A stretch of DNA of 64,000 bases. Source: Chaetomium olivaceum. Its lineage: Eukaryota > Ascomycota > Sordariomycetes > Sordariales > Chaetomiaceae. The notes under the pieces were generated by a model, which made no database searches, was not told where the DNA came from, and saw only the letters and a list, made by a program, of their open reading frames with translations. The first letter of the stretch is position 1. Every line of letters starts with the position of its first letter. Position numbers and translations under genes: made by a program. The DNA is taken from positions 1-64,000 of the forward strand of contig JAYWVB010000072.1 of assembly GCA_039881045.1 (NCBI GenBank), read 5' to 3'. Of the stretch, positions 56,053-64,000 are shown in pieces.

Positions 56053-57525
56053 TCAATTCTCCGTGGCCATATTGTCCACCACCGGCCCGGATTGACCCGG
56101 TTCACTATCTTTGGGAGGATGAGCAGGTTCTTGGCCGGACTTCAAGTCAAGAATCAAAGGATTGTGAGAACACAGTCCCTTGTAATTGAACTGCTGCGGG
56201 TGGTCCCACGGGGAGATGGTGTGGAGACGACGGTGCGTCTCCCCGCGATCAGTCATGCCAGCCGACTCAGTCCCTGTGAGCGCCCCAAACCAGATAGTAA
56301 AGATTGCCTCGGCAAAGAGCACGAGCTCTCGTGCTTTGGTTATATCTCCAATTTCTGAAGACGCCACCTCCATTGTCAAGAGGGTAGCAAAATGCCCTGT
56401 GCTACGGCCCAAGCCACGTTGTTTGATCCGGAGGCTTAGCATAGAGCCGTCCCGAGAATGTCCCTCGCGATGCTGAAGTGCTCTCCCAGACAACCCATGG
56501 GCATACTTGGTGGCCGACCCGATGTAGACGTAATTCTCTACTCTAAGCGGATTGAGGCTGGCGTTCCTCCGACGCTTGAGAACCCACGCATAGACCCCGA
56601 ACAAGCTCGTATCCTGCCAAGTCAAGGTCCTCCAATCTGCAGCTGTGGGCGGGCTGGGGGCGGCCAAAATGTGCTTCACCTGTGTCGGAATCAACGGGAG
56701 AATGGTTGCCGCCCAGGCTTCTGTCGATTTGGCGCCCAAGATAGCTCTCCATCGGGTGGTAGTATCGCGCTCGCCTAGCAGTCCGTTGATGACGCGGGAC
56801 ATTCGCCTCTCGAGGACGGATTGCTCTTCATTTCCGAGATCGCTTTCCAAAAACGCCTTCGAGAAAGAGACGGTGTCGTTCCCCAGCTCCACACTCCTTT
56901 CCTTTGCCATCAACCGTAACCGGGACCTAACGTCGTTTGGTTCTCGATCTATTTGGTGTGCGATGGATTCAATGTCGATTTTTCGGCGGGTACCGGTGAG
57001 GTTGATCAGGTACTCCTTCTCTTCATCCGACCATTTCCCACGTTTCCGTTCCCGCGCCAGGTTCGCCAACTCCTTGTCCTCTTCTAGCATGGCAACAAAT
57101 ACTTTTAGGGGGGTCCGCCGCTCAGTAGTGCCCAGCAGCCTATGAATCTCCCAAGGCCTATAACCTTGCTGCAGGAGTCCTCGTATTTTTTCTCTCTCTG
57201 TCGGAGTCAGGGGGTCATCTCCATCATGTGTCATACCGACTGTGTGAGTAGTGCGGATGGTGGTACCGTTCGGTCGCATGTGACGACGTATCGCTATGTG
57301 GCCATGATTCCATCTTCCAAACGCGAGAGAAGCCAGCAATGATACAGTGGACTTTCGAAATACTGCTGGTAAAATATAACCCTTGCAGCCTGGTCGGAAA
57401 GCTCTTAGCGGAGATGGCATGGTCGAGACAGAGAGGGGTATGTCGAGTTGTCGACCGACGGTGCGGGATGGATGGATGGAATTATTTCGCCCGGAGGCAC
57501 TGGGCCCCGAAATCCCAACGGTCAA
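56053..57525 (-). CDS. HTH + SANT/Myb-like + GIY-YIG nuclease-like protein
   Basis: A single-exon ORF of 490 codons. The ATG at 57525 is the longest start; 57420 and 57234 (MTHDGDDPLTPTE) are alternatives, the last lying just before the first domain. Residues 106-133 (LTPTEREKIRGLLQQGYRPW, EIHRLLG) resemble a helix-turn-helix. Residues 160-206 (KWSDEEKEYLINLTGTRRKI, IAHQIDREPNDVRSRLR) resemble a SANT/Myb domain. Residues 309-415 fit a GIY-YIG nuclease: GVYAW (310), YVYIGSATKYAHG (YIG 334), SGRALQHREGHS (Arg348, His352) and ELVLFAEAIFTIWFG (Glu406), so the expected Tyr, Tyr, Arg and Glu are present. A conserved end, PQQFNYKGLCSHNPL, follows. The combination suggests a sequence-specific DNA nuclease. 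I know of no characterised member. Confidence 0.7.
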   Translation of the reverse strand: MTVGISGPSASGRNNSIHPSRTVGRQLDIPLSVSTMPSPLRAFRPGCKGYILPAVFRKSTVSLLASLAFGRWNHGHIAIRRHMRPNGTTIRTTHTVGMTHDGDDPLTPTEREKIRGLLQQGYRPWEIHRLLGTTERRTPLKVFVAMLEEDKELANLARERKRGKWSDEEKEYLINLTGTRRKIDIESIAHQIDREPNDVRSRLRLMAKERSVELGNDTVSFSKAFLESDLGNEEQSVLERRMSRVINGLLGERDTTTRWRAILGAKSTEAWAATILPLIPTQVKHILAAPSPPTAADWRTLTWQDTSLFGVYAWVLKRRRNASLNPLRVENYVYIGSATKYAHGLSGRALQHREGHSRDGSMLSLRIKQRGLGRSTGHFATLLTMEVASSEIGDITKARELVLFAEAIFTIWFGALTGTESAGMTDRGETHRRLHTISPWDHPQQFNYKGLCSHNPLILDLKSGQEPAHPPKDSEPGQSGPVVDNMATEN

Positions 57526-58668
57526 TTAACGGTTGACCCAAACCCAATCGCGGTATACAGCCTATAGGGCCTAAGGCCGCTAACTACAGTATATATACAT
57601 ACCAATGGTGCCCGATTACCTGTCTTAAGAGTTAAGACTATGTGGTGTGAATGTCTCGTGGCCGGTGGTCATGCTTCTGCTTAATATCATTGTTTTGAAG
57701 CCACAAGGATGACGAGTGAAAATCAGTTTAGATCTATCCGCAAGCATAAATACGGAAGCAGAAGGGCCGGGCAAGGAAAGTCGGTGAACAGACCAAAATC
57801 ATAATCCCCGAATCCTTCTATCAACCAAGGTCCCATCAAAGTGTTCTTGGTGACCATCGCTGTGGGGTCACAAGACTGGCAATTACTGCCAAGACGCAGG
57901 CCGTTTGAAGTGGGTTCTCTTAGGGCCGCCAAGCGAACCCCATCGTCCCATTCGGCCATCGATTTGGCGTCTAGGTGTTTGTGAGTGAGGAGTTCATGGA
58001 ATCCTACGAATAGTTTGACAAGAGGTGGTTATTTTTTTCTACATGTCGGGTGTTTTTGTGAGTTAGTATGGAATCTCACGAGGTTTATCTGCGTAATTCC
58101 AGGGACATCCGACGGCTTTCTGAGCAATGCACACCGCCTAACTTTCATCCCCTTCGGTTTCAACCCTGAAACTTGCCCTGTGAGGCTCTGGTGCCACAGG
58201 CGGCTACAATGGCGGCCCCGCCCGCCCCGACCACACCAAAACGTCGCAGTGGCGAGTTTCAGATTCCAATACGACAAGCCCAGAGATTTTGCCGCCCTGG
58301 TCGCGAACTCGGCGCTTCTCGTCGTCCAGTCTTCTGCCATCGATTGGCTTTCCTTCTCTCCCTTCCCATGTGTAATTCTCTGGTGCGAAATTGATCGACA
58401 CTTTCCGCCCAAACCTCTCTCTCTTCCCTTCTCCCAATACAAACCAGCTGGTCTGAATCCCTTCACCTTTCCCTCTTTTATCTTCACACCCTGGACCGAT
58501 TGATTTGACTCCTTCCCCGGCGGACTGCATTAAATCACAACCACACCGCACGACACACCACAACGCCGCCTCAAACCTCCCCACAATACCGTAATCCGCG
58601 CCGCGCGCCTACCTTCCTACCCGCCTACCTACAAAACCTTAATCATCAACCCAAAAAATCAACAGAAA
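57526..58668. other. Divergent intergenic region and leader of the small secreted protein
   Basis: 1.1 kb between two divergent genes. A 172-codon open frame at 57985-58503 has no family resemblance and overlaps what looks like leader sequence. The final 150 bases are C/A-rich with CCTACC repeats, typical of a fungal 5' UTR. Confidence 0.5.
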
Positions 58669-58939
58669 ATGAAGCCCGCCGCCCTCGCCGCCCTCGCCCT
58701 CTCGCTGTGCGCCTCGCTCGCCAGCGCCGGCGTCGTGCGCACGCCCATCCGGCCCGACCAGGTCGTGCCCAAGACGGGCGACGACTGCTTCTTTGGTGTG
58801 ACGACGCCGCAGGGGTGCGGGTATGTCTAGATCTTTTATATCTTATTCTACCCTATCTGAGTTGCTGTTTTGTTGTTGTGGTTTTGTGGTATCTGTGGCT
58901 AATCATTGTTGTTGGTGTAGGCCTTTGAGGACCAACTAA
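58669..58939 (+). CDS. Small secreted cysteine-containing protein
   Basis: Two exons (58669-58820 and 58921-58939) encode 56 aa. The signal peptide MKPAALAALALSLCASLASA is followed by a mature peptide of about 36 residues containing VRTPIRPDQVVPKTGDDCFF and ending PQGCGPLRTN. The intron has a GTATGT donor and a TAG acceptor and is needed to reach a good stop. Without splicing, the frame ends one codon later (CGYV). The mature part has two Cys, enough for one disulfide. It resembles many uncharacterised fungal small secreted proteins. A role outside the cell is inferred from the signal peptide only. Confidence 0.65.
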
Positions 58940-59590
58940 GCTCGTCGCTTGGTGGTTTGGTTTTGTGTGAAGGGGACTCGCGGTGGTGGTGATGGGATAG
59001 TTTATGGGATGGCGGGATATTGGGTTGAAAGGGCAAGCAACGCAAGCGTGCGCTCTCTTCTCGCAAGGCTGATATCTCGTCGGGGTGGAGCTCGCGCATC
59101 TGCGATAAAGCGGAGCGTAGAAGGCAAGGCTTGGGTTTGCGGTGTTGGATTCTCTTCGTTTATTATATATACCCTACGTCGACAAGTGTATAATTCTTTC
59201 GTCGATGTCTTGGCCCTTTAATCCGGACACCCTGTCGAACCAAATGTGCGTTTGCTTCCGCTGAGTTCTGATCCACTGTGGGCGGTTTGTTTTGTTTGGT
59301 GGCGTTTCGAGAACACCTGATAATGATTTTGTTACCGAATGGCGGACACGCTGTCAGCCACGACCTTCGTTCGGTTAGAACATGGCAGCTGTCGCGAAAC
59401 CTTCGCCATGACGCGCGGCAACTGAGAAGCTAGATACACTAAAGGCTTCATATTAAGCGTATATGGGTATATTCATACAATTCTGCAAACAAGCACAACC
59501 CCCTTATTCGCCCAAATACAGTCCTGGATTATACACGTAGCTGTTCCTACCTCAGCCTCCTCGTATTCCGTGTCACGGTGTCGTCCCGAG
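58940..59590. other. Convergent intergenic region
   Basis: Holds 3' sequences of the small secreted protein gene and the Asterix-like gene. AT-rich around 59440-59520; no gene recognised. Confidence 0.5.
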
Positions 59591-60212
59591 TTAGACGGGC
59601 AAGGGTGCCGGGGCGCCGGTCGGGCTTCCCGACTTCACACCGGGTGGCGGGAGGAAGAGGGGCAGATAGGTAACGAGCAGAGACACCACTAATCGACCCG
59701 CGTTAGCTTAGGACAACACAGCGTTCGGAGGAAAGGATTGCCCTACCTGACATGCCGACATTGAAGTAGCCCGGTGTGCTGCTGCTCTTCTTGGTCTCTT
59801 CGCTTTCGCCGAGCCAGCTCTGAATGCTAAAGACAACAGCCGCCCTGTATTGACTCCGTCAGCTTATCGTGGATTCGAACGACGCATGGCGCATGTCGCG
59901 TGTGGCTGTAGCATCCTTGGATGTCTCGCGGGAAGAGATGGATCGGGGCTACGGGGGACGGTAGGATCGGGGCGAGCTTACCACCCAACGTATTTGTTGC
60001 GCATGAAAATGGCGGCCATGGGAAGAGTCGAGGAAATAGTCGATTGGAACTCGACATTGTCGCCCTTCGCAGCCGGCTCTTGATACGGAATGACTGCAAT
60101 CGTGGTTGCGGTTAGAACGCGTGCTCTTTGTTGGGTTTGCCAATCCCAATGGGGGTCATCGACACTCACTCAAGTCCGGCTGCCTCATATCTTTTTCCTT
60201 GCTTGACTCCAT
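59591..60212 (-). CDS. Asterix / UPF0139 family ER membrane protein
   Basis: Four small exons (60170-60212, 59982-60093, 59747-59844, 59591-59688) encode 116 aa: MESSKEKDMRQPDL, IIPYQEPAAKGDNVEFQST, NKYVGWAAVVFSIQSWLGES, STPGYFNVGMSVVSLLVTYL and PLFLPPPG. The order of an N-terminal polar part, a hydrophobic segment with the N-K-Y-x-G-W-A-A-V motif and a second membrane segment ending in Pro-rich sequence matches the Asterix (WDR83OS) family. In animals Asterix pairs with CCDC47 in the PAT complex, which chaperones membrane helices during ER insertion. The second intron donor was chosen as GTAAGC, which restores Gly-Trp; GTGGTA two bases earlier would break the frame. All four junctions keep the reading frame. 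No mutation is seen. Confidence 0.85.
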
Positions 60213-61906
60213 TGTGAATATGTTAGATGTGTGGGCGTGATGTTTGATCGTTGATAACCACAATGTGCGAGACAGCGACGTGTTTTCGGTGATGATTCTC
60301 GTTCGGCGCAGCGCCACGGACCCCAGATGGATGCCCCACAGTAAGATCCCGGGGGCTCGGAAGAGCTTCCATGAGCGATACACTAACGCACGGGCCTTTG
60401 GCGACTTCGAGAATCCGCCTTCTCCTCTTCCAAGGTTCCTCAATTCGAACCTTAGCGGAGTGGTCGGAATGACACCCGGCGATTTCCTTCCAGCGCCATC
60501 GATCAACGCCCCCATGCTCGCTCGGATTCCGGAAAACATTACTCGCTAGATTCCCAAAGGGAAATTCTAAGCGTCCTCTGAATCTCGACCTCGAGCCCCT
60601 AGCGACATTGGCACGTACGCGAGACGCAATACAGATTACAATACTCGGTAACTACGGCTTGGCCGAGGGGTGCGAGAAATATCGGTCCCAGTCACCTCGG
60701 CCGAATCAGTGGTTGAATCAGTGGTTGAGAGCACCCGCCTTGAATTCGCGGAAACAAGTGGTGTGTAATCTGTACACAGCAAGTGGCAGAGCTTCGACGA
60801 GATGCAGCGGCCCGGACGGCAATCTCCGTGGCCTGTGACATCGCACATCGCAAATCCGGAAACCACTGCAGCGAGGATGGTTGTACAAAGATGCCCAACC
60901 ATTCCCACAAGTTTCCTGGCTGGATACCGATCAGATCCCGATTGATATGGAATCCTACGGCATCCCCGCGTATCCGCTGACGGTGAAACAGGCAGGATGA
61001 CTGTGATGAGTGGCAGCTGAACGATCGTGATGACCAAACTCGCATCAGCAGCGAACCAGAGCATTTAACTTTATGGAAAGGCTCAAAGGGTCCGGCCAGG
61101 GGGTGCCAGGCCACAGAGGGGGCGTTGCCAAGTCTGATAGATCGCTGGTGGCAGGGATCTCCACACTGTGTACCCTTTCGAGATACCACTCGCATCTGCA
61201 ACATATGAATGCAATATTCCGCGTTTCAAAATGGGATGCAGAACACTGCAGTTGGTGTGAGGGGCAATATTCGGGCCACTGAATAAAATACTGGATATGC
61301 CGTTCTAGCCGTCGTTATCGACCTCGAGCTGCCCGACCCCCCCCCACTGCGGGAAGCACTGTGTGTAGAGCATGGCAGCACCGTAAGGTCACATCCCTGC
61401 TGCTCAAATTGGGGCCAGCGTGCACGCCATCTCCCGAAGAGCCTGTGTGTGGTGGTCGGTCCCGCACGCAGCCCGACCCAAGCCCTCTGCATCTCTGGAG
61501 TTCCGACTCTCCAAAGTTAGTTCGACCACCACTGCACTGTGACCTCCCCTGCTTCAACCCCATCGAAGCAGTCACACGTTGCTGGGTCTCGAAGTCGGTC
61601 GCACATATTCCTCGCACTCCATCACCAATGTCAAATCTTTGTTTCCGCCACCATCGAAGCGAGAATCGAATTGTGTTCTCAGCCGTCGCTTCCGCCCGAA
61701 GACCGGCCTAGGTTACGACCAAAGCCCCAAGTGAGTTCCACCGCCGCACTTCGCGCTGCAGGGGTCGGGTTCTAGCGGATGTTCCGACCTCATCCATTCC
61801 ATCCCACCGCCGTTGCCATCGGACAACTGGCGCCCTCGACCCGACAAGAGCTTCTCCTATTCCCGACGACATCTTGCGGCATGGCGCAGTCGCTCCCCCT
61901 CCTGCG
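60213..61906. other. Divergent intergenic region
   Basis: 1.7 kb between the Asterix-like gene and med12, which diverge. Only short ORFs are present. 61650-61900 is a probable leader for med12. Confidence 0.5.
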
Positions 61907-64000
61907 ATGACCTCCCGGCCTTCCATAGGCGTCCAGCAGCGACCGCCCCAGCACAAGCTGAGCGGGCCGAGTCTGTCGCAACGCCCGGCCGCCGCCCACC
62001 AGCGCGCTCTCTCGCAGCAGCAGCAACAACAACAGTATCCGCCGCCTCCGTCCCCCGTACGCAAGGACGCGTCCTTCTACGACTTTCCCCCTGCCGACTC
62101 CAACGATGGCGCGCCAGCCCGCCACGGTCTTCAGCGCCGCGGCGGTTCGCGCCTCAAGCTCGAACTCTCACACGACTCCGCCGACCCCTTCCCACATGCC
62201 GTTCTCACCGAATCGCCGGGTGCCGCCGAGTCCTCCAAGCCCTTCACACCGTCACGCATAATGCCCCCTACCGACTCCTCCGACCTCGGTGATATGAGCC
62301 CCCATCTCTCCATTCATCCGTTGAGCGTCGAGGTGGACGTCCCGCTACCTATGCCCCAACGTCCCCCGCCTTTTGTCGCCAGTGCGCCGCGCCGCGAAAT
62401 GCCACCGCCGACGACCGCCAATCCCCCCAAGAAAGATAACCGTCCGAAGCCGTATGTGGTGGAGCCGCCGGCTGCCGCCCCGCGATATGCGACACACACT
62501 GATGGCCAGGCAAGGACGGGCGGCTCGGCGCCAAAGATCGGATACGCAGACTTCTACCCCTGGACGGGGAATCACCCCGAAGACCAGTTTTCTGATAATG
62601 TCATTCGAAACGGATACTACGATAAGGGTCTGTTTTCTACTGCAGAGACGCAGTCGGCTAAAAACATACTGTTTCCGGCCCTGAAACACAAGACTGGCTT
62701 AACCGCGCTCTCATCCGTCTTTACCGCCGTGTTGGGGCAGCGGAGGCACAACGGGCAGATTGCGGCGCCGTCCACCTTCAAGCCCCCACCCCGAGTTACC
62801 CTCACCGACACCAAGCGGGAGTCCTGGTTGAAGGATCTCGCGAACCCCGCCATCTCGCTCCGGCGACTCAGCCGAACGATACCCCACGGCATCCGCGGCA
62901 AGGTCCTCCTCGAGCAGTGTTTGAACAAACGAGTGCCGACCGACCGAGCCGTTTGGCTGATCAAGTGCGTCGGTGCAAACGAGATACGGGCAACGAAGCG
63001 GAAGGGCGTCAGCACCTTGGTAATGGGCGGGGAGACGAGGTGGATTAAGGACTGGACTGTTTCGGTTGAGCAGTTCATTGAGCATGTTTATTTCTTGTTT
63101 GACGACGACGACTGGAAGTTCAAGGTCCACTACACGTAAGTAGCTGGGAGCTTTTTTTTTTTTTTATCTCGGTTATCAAACTAACGCTGTACTAGAACGC
63201 GACTGGCGGCGCATCTGTACGCTGAACATTTACTCGACCGCGAGCATTACTCGGAATGGCTCGTCTCCAATCTCGAAAACAGTTCCGACGCTAAACTTCC
63301 CATGTGGATGCTCATCACACAATTATACTGGAAGGACCTGCTCAAAATGAGGAGGTACGGCCGCAGGCTGGTCACGGCTCTTATCAGCCACCATCACCTA
63401 GTATGCCGATCTGGACAGCCCTCCTTGAACGATTCCGAAATGCTCATACCATCACAGATATACAACCATCCCGACAAAGACATATTGCATCCGCTGCTCG
63501 AAAGCCTGACACAATGCCTGAATACACTGATATTGAGCAGTCCCGAGAACTTTGTATTTCCATCCGCTTGGTCCAAGTACCGAGATGCTCTGAAGGCGTG
63601 CCTCCCCGCTGGGGATGAGGCAAGACACAACTCCTTCGCAGCCATCAACCTCCGAAACGAACAGCTCGCGGCGGCCGCCAACAGGTCGCAACCGGCTGCT
63701 CGGCATATCCTAGTGCGGATGCTTGACGGGACCCTCCAGGCCCCCATGCCGAACGAGCTTCCCGCCCAGTGTTGGGGAATCTCCAAGGACAAGGAGGCTT
63801 TGGCGAGGGCTCTCCTCGAGTGGTGCACCTCGCTGTACCGCCCTGGACTGGCAAAGATCTACGTCACTAGTCGGATACTGCAGCATTGGAGTACTCTGGG
63901 CTTGGATTCGACCGCCACTGTGTTGGACTTTCTCGAGGCTGATGCTTGTGAAGAGAAGGAACACAAGTCGGCGTTTTACCATGTTGTCTGTGAGCTTGTC
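61907..64000 (+). CDS. med12: Mediator subunit Med12 (Srb8), truncated by the window end
   Basis: Med12 belongs to the CDK8 kinase module of Mediator and activates the kinase through its N-terminal part. Exon 1 (61907-63135) starts MTSRPSIGVQQRPPQHKLSG, a start conserved in Sordariales. It has a Pro/Gln-rich N-terminus and the Med12 domain signature (YADFYPWTGNHPEDQFSDNV, GYYDKGLF, ESWLKDLANPAISLRRLSRT, IPHGIRGKVLLEQCLNKRVP, RAVWLIKCVGANEIRATKRK). An intron at 63136-63195 precedes exon 2, which stays open to base 64000 (TRLAAHLYAEHLLDREHYSE, KLPMWMLITQLYWKDLLKMR, SALYRPGLAKI-like helices). The gene continues beyond the window. A Gln run (HQRALSQQQQQQQ) is present near residue 50. Confidence 0.92.

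Noticed and set aside
57985..58503. 172-codon plus-strand ORF
   Set aside because: No family resemblance, frequent rare-type residues (Trp, Cys, Phe), and position in the leader of the small secreted protein gene.

Overview
This window comes from a filamentous ascomycete, most likely a Sordariomycete and plausibly one of the Sordariales. The evidence is a Woronin-body protein gene (hex-1, ending in the peroxisomal signal SRL), short introns of about 50-130 bp with GT..AG ends and CTRAC-like branch sites, CT-rich leaders, and a fungal PNG1-type protein lacking the catalytic cysteine. No rRNA, CRISPR array or complete transposon was recognised.

Layout. 0-6 kb: rpn5 (26S proteasome lid) converges on rqc2 (ribosome quality control); a 44-codon Ost4-like membrane ORF lies upstream of rqc2. 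8.3-10 kb: hex-1 with upstream exons encoding a His-rich N-terminal extension. 13.8-16.4 kb: a long disordered protein with a conserved C-terminal domain. 16.4-27.3 kb: about 10.8 kb without a recognisable gene, leading into a large probable regulator (27.3-33.0 kb) with two diverged copies of one domain and a 2.5 kb first intron. 33.5-34.1 kb: SnoaL-like protein. 34.8 kb: degenerate tRNA(Leu)-like element. 37.2-39.0 kb: secreted Gly/Asn-rich repeat protein. 42.5-43.6 kb: secreted S1/P1 nuclease. 44.3-45.5 kb: unknown fungal protein. 46-48.8 kb: chymotrypsin-like protease domain fused to a PNGase-like protein. 49.3-50.6 kb: tail-anchored fungal protein. 51.7-53.0 kb: PQ-loop vacuolar transporter. 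53.4-55.4 kb: F-box protein. 56-57.5 kb: HTH + SANT + GIY-YIG protein. 58.7 kb: small secreted protein. 59.6-60.2 kb: Asterix/UPF0139 homologue. 61.9 kb to the end: Mediator subunit Med12, truncated by the window edge.

Several genes act in protein quality control and ER biogenesis (rpn5, rqc2, Ost4-like, PNG1-like, Asterix, F-box), but they are not organised as an operon and the grouping may be chance.

Five genes (rpn5, hex-1, the 13.8 kb gene, the 27-33 kb regulator and the 45 kb gene) contain small indels that break an otherwise conserved frame, mostly in G or C runs. At least 13 such sites were inferred. Because one affected gene is essential and no premature stops occur away from the indels, base-calling errors are the likeliest cause. 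Ten other genes have clean frames.

The most unusual genes are the protease-PNGase-like fusion and the HTH-SANT-GIY-YIG protein.
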